From NCBI GenBank assembly GCA_022574265.1, contig JACZSI010000096.1, positions 1 through 6,948 of the forward strand: 6,948 nt of DNA, read 5' to 3'. Position 1 is the first letter of the stretch. Each line of letters opens with the position of its first letter. Shown here one piece after another: positions 1 through 5,290 of this stretch. The translations under genes and the position numbers were made by a program. The notes beneath the pieces were generated by a model. It was not told where the DNA came from. It saw only the letters and a list, made by a program, of their open reading frames with translations, and did not search any database. This DNA comes from Chloroflexota bacterium (GTDB lineage Bacteria > Chloroflexota > Dehalococcoidia > Lucifugimonadales > Australimonadaceae).

Positions 1-5
1 CGAAG

Positions 6-46
6 GGGGCGAGGCCCCTCTGCCGGGGGCGCGGGGGTGTCCCCCG
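6..46. repeat. Pair of short GC-rich inverted repeats at the left edge
   Basis: Two compact hairpins can be read directly. One has arms GGGGC (6-10) and GCCCC (14-18) around a GAG loop. The other has arms CGGGGG (32-37) and CCCCCG (41-46) around a TGT loop. Together with the hairpin at 61-86 they fill the non-coding left edge downstream of the minus-strand lipoprotein gene. No gene was found in 1-122. They may be a transcription-termination region or part of a dispersed intergenic repeat; neither has a clear T tract. Confidence 0.45.
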
Positions 47-60
47 TATCTGGTTTAATC

Positions 61-86
61 TCCCCCTTCCTGGCGAGGAAGGGGGA
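61..86. repeat. Perfect 11-bp inverted repeat, possible terminator of the minus-strand lipoprotein gene
   Basis: The left arm TCCCCCTTCCT (61-71) is exactly complementary to the right arm AGGAAGGGGGA (76-86), leaving a 4-base loop GGCG. It lies 37 bases beyond the stop codon of the minus-strand gene ending at 123, so it is well placed to end that transcript. On the minus strand, however, the hairpin is followed by GATTAAACC rather than a run of T, so a classical rho-independent terminator is not proven. The arm sequence resembles a mobile or dispersed palindromic repeat as much as a terminator. Confidence 0.5.
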
Positions 87-122
87 CGGGGGGATGGTCG
101 AAACGGTCGTGGGGCACCGACG

Positions 123-1055
123 TTACAGCAACGGCTCGAGCGCCGCCGCCACCTCGTCGCCCGTCACGAGCCCCTCGAAGCGCTTCACGACCCGCCCGTC
201 GGCACCCACGACGAACGTCCACGGCTCCGTCGGCAGCCGCCACTCGTCCATCACGGGCGCGGCCACCAGCCGGCCCTCGCCGCGCGCCACGGCCAGGTCC
301 CACGGCTCGATGTGGATGAACTCGGCGCGCCCGCGGAACCGGTCGTGCGCGGCCGCGATCGTGTCGGTCACCGGACCGCACATCGCACTCACGCAGAACG
401 CCGGCGACGCGAAGACGACGACGAACGGCTTGCCCCCCTCCAGCGCCTGCGCCACCGACACCTCGTGCATGTCGTCCTCGACCGCCCGGCTCGAGATCTC
501 GGCGAACGACGCGACGTCGTGGATCGTCAGGTTCTGCGTCGCGGGCACGCGCTCGCCAACGCCGGGTGCGGTCGGCCCGGCCGACACCTCGAAGGCCGCG
601 TCCGACACCCTCGGCCCGCCGTAGGCGCCGGACACATCGAACTCCGCCGTCCAGATGCCCGGCTTCGGAAACTCGACGGCGTCCACCACGTAGATGCCGC
701 GGAACTCGCGGTGGGGGTGCGTCTCCCCGTCCGCGTGCAGGTGCGGGGTCACGCTCTCGATGGTGCGCCACGTGGCGACCTCCTGGGCCAGGAGCTCAGG
801 CGTGGGGTCATCGAGCGAGAAGAACTTGACCCGCACGATCGCGCTCTCCAGGAACACGCCGTCGACCGCGACGATGCCGAAGGGGAAGCGGTTCTCTCCG
901 ACGACGAACTCCGTCGCGGCGATGAGACCGCTGTACGTCGGCCCCCGGGCCGCGGGCTCTCCGCCCGTGCAGCCAGCCGCGGCGACGGCCAACAAGCCAA
1001 CGACGATCGCCGCCAGCCAAGCGCTCGGCCGGGGGCGGGAGGAGACATATGGCAT
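123..1055 (-). CDS. Exported lipoprotein with a C-terminal thioredoxin-like domain
   Basis: The 310-residue protein starts with basic residues, a hydrophobic segment (about 12-28) and a lipobox ending A-A-G-C with Cys29, so it should be lipid-anchored outside the cytoplasmic membrane. Residues about 40-155 form a beta-rich, Ig-like region resembling YtkA/FixH-type domains. It contains a His cluster, H105-x-H107-x5-H113-x-H115, that could bind metal. Residues about 170-310 look like a thioredoxin fold: the strand P-F-V-V-V-F-A-S-P is followed by C221-V-S-A-M-C226, and P278 in E-P-W-T-F-V-V-G-A-D-G matches the cis-proline loop. The CX4C spacing differs from the usual CXXC and from the CX3C of SCO proteins, so the exact redox role is unknown. 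The ATG at 1053-1055 is supported by GGAG six bases upstream (1062-1065 on the plus strand). The gene is divergent from the tRNA at 1136. Partner and substrate are not identifiable; copper handling or thiol exchange are possibilities. Confidence 0.85.
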   Translation of the reverse strand: MPYVSSRPRPSAWLAAIVVGLLAVAAAGCTGGEPAARGPTYSGLIAATEFVVGENRFPFGIVAVDGVFLESAIVRVKFFSLDDPTPELLAQEVATWRTIESVTPHLHADGETHPHREFRGIYVVDAVEFPKPGIWTAEFDVSGAYGGPRVSDAAFEVSAGPTAPGVGERVPATQNLTIHDVASFAEISSRAVEDDMHEVSVAQALEGGKPFVVVFASPAFCVSAMCGPVTDTIAAAHDRFRGRAEFIHIEPWDLAVARGEGRLVAAPVMDEWRLPTEPWTFVVGADGRVVKRFEGLVTGDEVAAALEPLL

Positions 1056-1116
1056 GCGAAGCTCCAGGGCTCTGTATCCTTGGCAGCGGCGTGCTCAGCC
1101 GCCGATGGCACGCCTG

Positions 1117-1122
1117 TATACT
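1117..1122 (+). promoter_or_regulatory. Probable -10 box of the tRNA-Val gene
   Basis: TATACT matches five of six positions of the TATAAT consensus and sits 13 bases before the first base of the mature tRNA, which fits a short 5' leader. No convincing -35 hexamer is present at 16-18 bases upstream. The core GTATAC (1116-1121) is palindromic, so the same site could also serve as a -10 box on the minus strand for the lipoprotein gene whose start is at 1055. Confidence 0.45.
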
Positions 1123-1135
1123 CGGTTGCGGGCGC

Positions 1136-1212
1136 GGGCGGTTAGCTCAGTCGGTTAGAGCGCTGCGTTGACATCGCAGAGGTCAGAGGTTCGAGTCCTC
1201 TACCGCCCACCA
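1136..1212 (+). tRNA. tRNA-Val (anticodon GAC)
   Basis: A complete cloverleaf can be folded by hand. The acceptor stem is GGGCGGT (1136-1142) with ACCGCCC (1202-1208). The D stem is GCTC/GAGC. The anticodon stem is CTGCG (1163-1167) with CGCAG (1175-1179), around loop TTGACAT with anticodon GAC at 1170-1172. The T arm is AGAGG-TTCGAGT-CCTCT. The discriminator base is A at 1209 and the CCA end is encoded at 1210-1212. GAC reads valine codons GUC and GUU. No intron or mismatch is seen in the stems, so it appears functional. It lies between a divergent lipoprotein gene and a convergent cupin gene. Confidence 0.97.
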
Positions 1213-1242
1213 TCTCCCCAGACGGGGTCAAGGCAGTTCCGC

Positions 1243-2418
1243 CTAGTCGTACCCCTGCAGCGTTCCCTTCTTGTTCTCGGGGCCGGCTACGCCGGTGCAC
1301 GTGGAGACCAGGTTCTTCATCCGGCACTCCTGGCCGTGCTTGGCCAGCTCCTCCTCGAAGATCTTGTGGACCCGCGGGTCCTCGTCCTCATACTCGAGCT
1401 GGATCCCGCCGTCCTTGATGCTGACCATCGCGCGGACCTCGGCCTGCCGCCCGGGGTCGTTGATCCCACGCTCCCAGGTGTACTTCCGCGAGTGTGACGG
1501 GGCCATGTTGATGTAGCGAGCGGGCGTCGTGCCCACGTTGAAGTGCTGGTGGTAGTACTCGTTGTGGGCATCCTGGGTGGGCAGGTACAGGCTTCCCCTC
1601 TGCCAGTCCGCCTTCACCAGGTCGGACATGTCGTCCTCCCGCCAGACCAGCGCGAAGCCGACGCCGCCGGTGATGAGCAGATGCGCGCCAGGCCCGTGGC
1701 GGTGCGCCTTCTTGTAGGTGCCCACCGGGAACTCCGAGATATGGGACGACGCTGTGTTGTCGGCCAGGGACAGCATGATGTTCGTGCCCCCGGCGCCGCG
1801 CTCGGCCCAGGTCGGCATGGGCATGTTCGCCGCGTCGGGCAGGAAGTTGGTCTCCCACACCCGTCCCTTGTACATCGAGCCGGAGCCGGATGCCCAGCCC
1901 TCCTCCGTCGTCAAGCGGTCCGGGAACACGTAGGGGTTGTTCCAGATGAAGTCAGGCGTGATGAACCGGCGCAGCATGCTGGGCAGATTCGTGACTCCAA
2001 CCATGCGCGTCGGCTCGGAGCCGCTGCCGTTGAAGTGCTGGTACCACGCGTTCATCGGGATGGAGAAATATGCCCCCTCGGACCACTCGAAGGTCTGCTT
2101 CTTCGCCTCGTCGTACCAGACGGCCGTCGCGCCGCGGCCGCTCAGGATGTAGATGACCTCGGTGTACATGTGGCGCTCGGGGTTGGTCTTGCCCGCTGGG
2201 CCGATCTCCAGGACGTGCTCGTCGGTGCCCTCGTCGCCATCGAGGTAGACGACGGCGCCATCGCAGCCCTTGCGGGGCCAGTACTCAAGCTCCAGCGCGT
2301 AGAGGTCCTTGATGTACAGGCCAGCGTGGAGCTTGGCCCCTTCCTCCTTCTGCCACTCCTCGTACGTGTCGATGCGCTCGAAGACCGGCGCTGTATCCGG
2401 GTCGTAGGTCGTCGTCAT
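1243..2418 (-). CDS. Bicupin protein, 'ethanolamine ammonia-lyase-activating protein'-like
   Basis: The 391-residue protein has two cupin barrels and no signal peptide or membrane segment, so it is cytoplasmic. The first barrel (about 65-145) has E81-R-H83-M-Y-T-E87 followed by G-R-G, and a second-motif histidine H128. The second (about 210-305) has a His-rich metal site: H239-R-H241-G-P-G-A-H246, then G275-S-L-Y-L-P, H285, H290 and H292. Phrases such as Y-K-K-A-H-R-H-G-P-G-A-H and N-A-W-Y-Q-H-F-N are typical of the cupin family carried in databases under that name. I recall this from general knowledge and have not searched. The true reaction is unknown; related bicupins include ring-cleaving dioxygenases such as gentisate 1,2-dioxygenase. 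The start is set by GGAGGG just upstream of the ATG at 2416-2418; the open frame extends 50 codons further upstream but without cupin-like sequence. No ethanolamine genes are nearby, so the database name should not be taken as function. Confidence 0.88.
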   Translation of the reverse strand: MTTTYDPDTAPVFERIDTYEEWQKEEGAKLHAGLYIKDLYALELEYWPRKGCDGAVVYLDGDEGTDEHVLEIGPAGKTNPERHMYTEVIYILSGRGATAVWYDEAKKQTFEWSEGAYFSIPMNAWYQHFNGSGSEPTRMVGVTNLPSMLRRFITPDFIWNNPYVFPDRLTTEEGWASGSGSMYKGRVWETNFLPDAANMPMPTWAERGAGGTNIMLSLADNTASSHISEFPVGTYKKAHRHGPGAHLLITGGVGFALVWREDDMSDLVKADWQRGSLYLPTQDAHNEYYHQHFNVGTTPARYINMAPSHSRKYTWERGINDPGRQAEVRAMVSIKDGGIQLEYEDEDPRVHKIFEEELAKHGQECRMKNLVSTCTGVAGPENKKGTLQGYD

Positions 2419-2422
2419 CACG

Positions 2423-2428
2423 CCCTCC
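2423..2428 (-). promoter_or_regulatory. Ribosome binding site that fixes the bicupin start
   Basis: The minus strand reads GGAGGG, then CGTG, then ATG. This strong Shine-Dalgarno match selects the internal ATG at 2416-2418 over the upstream in-frame ATG at 2568, and gives a protein starting M-T-T-T-Y-D-P-D. Confidence 0.75.
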
Positions 2429-2491
2429 GTTGCTCGAATTCCGAGAAGACCGGCCACGCCACTGGTCAGGTACCGTCGGCGGGCTCGCTTG

Positions 2492-2519
2492 TTGCTCGCT
2501 CCGGCCCCGATGCTACAAT
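2492..2519 (+). promoter_or_regulatory. Likely promoter of the sortase-selenoprotein pair (extended -10)
   Basis: TACAAT (2514-2519) matches TATAAT at five of six positions and is preceded by TGC (2511-2513), giving the extended -10 form TGnTACAAT. A weak -35, TTGCTC (2492-2497), lies 16 bases upstream; TTGTTG (2489-2494) would give a 19-base spacer. Initiation near 2526 would leave a leader of about 88 bases before the sortase ATG. It is the clearest promoter-like site in the 195-base gap between the divergent bicupin and sortase genes. No confident promoter for the bicupin could be picked on the minus strand. Confidence 0.5.
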
Positions 2520-2613
2520 CCGCCGCGCCCCGCGTCGATGCCCCCGCCGATTCGCACCCTGCCGGCACGTGCTCGGCGAAACTCCCTCCCGCGCACCCAC
2601 GTAGTTTCTAGAG

Positions 2614-3438
2614 ATGACGGCCATGCGCGCAGACCACAAGCTCCAAGGCAGCCCACGGTGGTCCCGCAGCCGCCTCGCGGGCGCGGCCGCGATGGCCCTG
2701 GGCCTCGCGCTCATCGCCGCCGCCGCCGCCTATTTCGCCTACACCTTCGCAGCCGGACGCACCCTCGACGACCTCGTGGCCGCGGGCGCCGACCCCGCCG
2801 AGACGCTGGACGCACCGCGTGCGGGGGGAGCAGCCGCCGCGGACCAGACCCTCTACCCCGGCTCGCTGCTTCCCGCCCGGCTGTGGGCGGCCCCCCGCGG
2901 CACGCTCGACCTCGCCGCGCCGGAGCTCGAAGGCTTCACGCCGGTGAGCGGCAGCGGTCGGCCCAGCATCGCCGGCATGACGGGCCGCGCCGACCACATC
3001 GCCATCCCAGCCCTCGGCATCGACGTCGCCGTCGAAGAGCTCGGCATCGTCGACCTCGGCGACAGCGCAGCCTACGAGACGCCCAAGTTCGTCGTGGGCC
3101 ATATCCCCGAGACACCGAACCCCGGCTCCCACGGCAACGGCTGGTACTTCGGCCACCTCGAGAGCCCGCTGGGGGGCGAGGGCAACGTCTTCTCCCGCCT
3201 CCCCCAGGTGCCAGGCCTGCTCCGCGACGGCGAGGACGTCCACGTGGTGGTGAGCTCGGGCGGCCGCTCGTTCCTGTACCAGGTCAGCGAGACGGACATC
3301 GTGCACCAGGACGACATCGCCCTCTATCAGGCAGGCGACGCCCGGATCACGCTCGTCACGTGCTATCCACGCCTGAAGTACGACCACCGTCTGCTCGTGA
3401 CCGCCAAGCTCATCGGCATCCGGGACGCGGCGGTCTAG
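2614..3438 (+). CDS. Sortase family cysteine transpeptidase
   Basis: The 274-residue protein has a basic N-terminus, one transmembrane segment (about 20-46) and an extracytoplasmic sortase barrel (about 125-270). The catalytic triad is visible: His181 in W-Y-F-G-H-L-E-S-P, Cys250 in the hallmark T-L-V-T-C-Y-P, and Arg259 in K-Y-D-H-R-L. Sortases cleave sorting signals of surface proteins and join them to an amine acceptor. Size and motif style resemble class D/E or unclassified sortases; the class cannot be fixed by eye. No protein with an LPxTG-like sorting signal is in the window. There is no good Shine-Dalgarno sequence before ATG 2614. The box TAGTTT (2602-2607) lies six bases before it, so a leaderless transcript is an alternative to the promoter at 2492-2519. 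ATG at 2623 is another possible start. The next gene begins four bases after the stop, so the two are almost certainly co-transcribed. Confidence 0.92.
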   Translation: MTAMRADHKLQGSPRWSRSRLAGAAAMALGLALIAAAAAYFAYTFAAGRTLDDLVAAGADPAETLDAPRAGGAAAADQTLYPGSLLPARLWAAPRGTLDLAAPELEGFTPVSGSGRPSIAGMTGRADHIAIPALGIDVAVEELGIVDLGDSAAYETPKFVVGHIPETPNPGSHGNGWYFGHLESPLGGEGNVFSRLPQVPGLLRDGEDVHVVVSSGGRSFLYQVSETDIVHQDDIALYQAGDARITLVTCYPRLKYDHRLLVTAKLIGIRDAAV

Positions 3439-3442
3439 CGCC

Positions 3443-4075
3443 GTGGCAGCCCTCACGCGCACGCGCACCGCCCTCGCCGCCGGAGCCCTGCTCCTGGCAG
3501 TAGCCGCCGCGTGCGGCGCACAGCCGGAGCCACCGCCGCGACCGACCGCGACGCCTATACCGGCGCTGGCATCGCCGCAGCCCACGACCGCGACCGCAAC
3601 GCCCGTGGCAGGGGCCACGGCTGGCTGGCGGACGGACCTCGAGGCAGCCGGCCGCGTCGGCAACGCCGCGCCGAACGTGACGGTGACGCTGACCGACGGC
3701 ACGACGGTGACGCTCGAGGAGCTCGCCGGCGGCAAGCCGCTGCTCCTGTACTTCTTCGCGACGTGGTGACCGGTCTGCCGCGCCGAGTTTCGGACGCTGA
3801 AGCCCCTGTACCCCGCCCACGCCGGCGACGTGGCCTTCGTCGCCGTGGGGTTCGATACGACGGAGAGTCTGTCCAAGCTGGCCGATTACCAGGCGGACAA
3901 CGAGTATCCGTGGGCCTTCGCGTCAGCTTCCCGGGAAGTCGCGGTGCAGTACGGCGTCCGCGTCCAGTCCACCAAGTTCGGCATCGGAGCCGACGGCGTC
4001 GTGGTCTGGGCCAGCGGCTACGGGACGAGCGACGCGGGCGCGTGGGAGGCGCGCTTCCAGCAGCTGCTCCCCTGA
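3443..4075 (+). CDS. TlpA-like thioredoxin-fold lipoprotein, probable selenoprotein (UxxC)
   Basis: Read through one in-frame TGA (3767-3769), this is a 210-residue exported thiol-disulfide oxidoreductase. A GTG start is followed by a signal peptide with lipobox A-A-A-C24, a Pro/Thr/Ala-rich spacer (about 26-60), and a thioredoxin/TlpA domain (about 68-210). The active site reads F-F-A-T-W-U109-P-V-C112-R-A-E-F: the TGA occupies exactly the position of the first catalytic cysteine, and the resolving cysteine is kept. The downstream half keeps the expected strands, with D-V-A-F-V-A-V-G-F-D and Y-G-V-R-V-Q-S-T-K-F-G-I-G-A-D-G. No other stop occurs before the terminal TGA. In the usual V-P-T-T-F loop the cis-proline is replaced by Ser176, which is unusual. 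A SECIS-like hairpin follows the TGA. The gene sits four bases after the sortase stop, suggesting translational coupling. The alternative is a Cys-to-stop nonsense mutation or a sequencing error; selenocysteine is favoured because of the exact position. The selenocysteine machinery (SelA/SelB/SelC) is outside the window. Confidence 0.82.
3767..3797 (+). promoter_or_regulatory. In-frame UGA with a bacterial SECIS-like hairpin
   Basis: The UGA is followed, after 10 bases, by a hairpin GCG-CCGA-GUU-UCGG-A-CGC: arms 3780-3786 and 3790-3797, seven base pairs, one bulged A at 3794, and a 3-base apical loop GUU at 3787-3789. The loop begins 17 bases after the UGA and starts with G. Bacterial SECIS elements recognised by SelB typically lie inside the coding sequence right after the UGA, with a small apical loop having an early G, about 16-37 bases downstream, so this fits. 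A weaker alternative stem GTCTG (3773-3777)/CGGAC (3791-3795) competes with it. High GC makes chance hairpins common, so the structure is supporting rather than decisive. Confidence 0.6.
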
Positions 4076-4100
4076 CGCTGCACCCGGCCCCGCCAGACGC

Positions 4101-4106
4101 TATCAT
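4101..4106 (+). promoter_or_regulatory. Probable -10 box for the ABC importer operon
   Basis: TATCAT matches five of six bases of TATAAT in an otherwise GC-rich 74-base gap between the selenoprotein stop and the binding-protein start. Initiation near 4113 would give a leader of about 37 bases containing the ribosome binding site. No good -35 hexamer is seen at 16-18 bases upstream. The setting, GCTATCAT, resembles the GCTACAAT of the box upstream of the sortase, suggesting a common promoter style. Confidence 0.45.
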
Positions 4107-4138
4107 TGGCGCTCGCTCCGTCCCGCATCCCCCTCCCC

Positions 4139-4142
4139 GGAG
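4139..4142 (+). promoter_or_regulatory. Ribosome binding site that fixes the binding-protein start
   Basis: GGAG lies seven bases before GTG 4150-4152. It supports this GTG, which gives a short signal peptide with the lipobox at residue 22, over any upstream in-frame start inside the preceding gene. Confidence 0.6.
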
Positions 4143-4149
4143 ACACCCC

Positions 4150-5274
4150 GTGCAGCTTCGAACCCCCGGCTGGGCGCTCGCCAGCCTCGTCCTCGTCGTC
4201 ACCGCTGCTGCATGCTCGACCGACGCCACGCCGACCCAGACGTTCGACCTGACGCCGACCGGCGACCCCGAACGGCTGCGCGCTGGCGAGGTCTACCGCA
4301 CGCTCGACGCCGACTGGACGCCCACGCCGGACGCCAACGCGCTGGTCGCGCTCGCCCGCGAGGAGGGCGCGGTGGTCTGGAGCGGCTACGACCAGGCGCA
4401 GGGCGACGCCTGGTGCGAGGGCTTCACCGCCGAGTTCGGCATCGCCTGCACCGGCCGCGGGATCGGCGCCGGCCAGCTCGTCACCACGCTCGTGACGGAG
4501 GCCGCCGCGGGCCGGCCGGTGACCGACGTCGTCTACCTCTCGATGTCGCAGATGGCGCAGGTCCTCGACCGCGGCCTCGCCGCGTCGGTCGACTGGCGAG
4601 CGCTCGGCGTCGAGCCGCGGCGCGTCTGGCGCTCGGAGGCCGACGGCGACGCCGTGGGGGTCACGCAGAGCCAGTACGCCCACTTCGTGAACACGGACGA
4701 GGTAGCTCCCGAGGACGTGCCGCGCACCCTCCTGGACTGGCTCGACCCACGGTGGCATGGCCTCATCTGCGCGCCCGACTTCCTGCTGCGGGCGGGCAAC
4801 GGCTTCATGGCGCTCTACTACGACGCCGACGAGATGGTGGCGTTCCACCGCGAGCTGATCGACGCGCAGGACGTCGTCGTGACGGCCGACTGCGACCCGC
4901 TGATCGTCTCCGGCGAGCGGCCGCTGACGTACATGGGCTACGGCCATCCCGACGAGCTGCTCGACACCGGCTACATCGAGCCGTTCTGGGTGCCCGGCAT
5001 GGGCGTCAACCTCTTCAGCCACAGCGTGCTCGCCGACGCCCCGCACCCGAACGCCGCGCGGCTGTTCGCGGCGTGGACGACGTCGAAGGAGGCCTCGCGC
5101 CTCTCCTGGGAGGCCATCGGCCAGGGCTGGGCCGCGTTCGGCCACGGGCCCGGAGACCTGGTGAGCGGCCGTTTCGCCGACCTCGACTTGGTCTACGAGA
5201 GCCCCGCCACGTTCCAGGAGCGCGGCGAGCGGACGCGCTACTTCCAGGAGCAGGTCTTCGGCCCCGGCCGCTAG
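4150..5274 (+). CDS. ABC importer substrate-binding lipoprotein, iron(III)/AfuA-FbpA type
   Basis: The 374-residue protein begins at GTG and has a lipobox T-A-A-A-C22, so it is membrane-anchored on the outside. A Thr/Pro-rich linker leads into a periplasmic-binding-protein type II fold. The segment from L-V-A-L-A-R-E-E-G-A-V-V-W (65-77), through a G-x-G-x-G-Q-L turn (104-110), to A-G-R-P-V-T-D-V-V (120-128), is the classic opening of the Fe3+/AfuA-FbpA-like family, which also includes 2-aminoethylphosphonate and polyamine binders. I cannot see the adjacent C-terminal tyrosine pair typical of FbpA, so iron is only one candidate ligand. Besides the lipid-carrying cysteine there are four cysteines, C89, C100, C207 and C248, that could form two disulfides. 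The downstream permease gene starts 16 bases after the TAG stop, forming an import operon. Confidence 0.88.
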   Translation: MQLRTPGWALASLVLVVTAAACSTDATPTQTFDLTPTGDPERLRAGEVYRTLDADWTPTPDANALVALAREEGAVVWSGYDQAQGDAWCEGFTAEFGIACTGRGIGAGQLVTTLVTEAAAGRPVTDVVYLSMSQMAQVLDRGLAASVDWRALGVEPRRVWRSEADGDAVGVTQSQYAHFVNTDEVAPEDVPRTLLDWLDPRWHGLICAPDFLLRAGNGFMALYYDADEMVAFHRELIDAQDVVVTADCDPLIVSGERPLTYMGYGHPDELLDTGYIEPFWVPGMGVNLFSHSVLADAPHPNAARLFAAWTTSKEASRLSWEAIGQGWAAFGHGPGDLVSGRFADLDLVYESPATFQERGERTRYFQEQVFGPGR

Positions 5275-5290
5275 GCGATATCCTTTCGGC

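Noticed and set aside
1080..1085. TTGGCA as the -35 box for the tRNA promoter
   Set aside because: It lies 31 bases before the TATACT box, far from the usual 16-18 base spacing.
1216..1227. CCCC-AGAC-GGGG hairpin between the tRNA and the bicupin as a bidirectional terminator
   Set aside because: The stem is only four base pairs and lacks a T tract on either side; chance is likely at this GC content.
2419..2568. A 50-residue N-terminal extension of the bicupin starting at 2568
   Set aside because: The extension is low-complexity and unlike cupins, overlaps the divergent promoter region, and the internal ATG at 2418 has a strong GGAGGG site.
3443..3769. A stand-alone 108-residue lipoprotein gene ending at TGA 3769, with a separate small gene from 3830 to 4075
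   Set aside because: Both pieces are in the same frame, and together they make one thioredoxin fold with the TGA at the first active-site cysteine. The downstream piece has no start signal of its own at 3830.
3767..3769. TGA reassigned genome-wide to an amino acid (alternative genetic code)
   Set aside because: The same gene ends with TGA at 4073-4075, and reading past it runs out of frame into the next gene. Other genes end in TAG or TAA, so their stops do not bear on the question.
2608..3876. A 422-codon minus-strand open frame opposite the sortase and selenoprotein
   Set aside because: It has no recognisable domain and mirrors codon bias of the plus-strand genes, whose catalytic motifs are clear.
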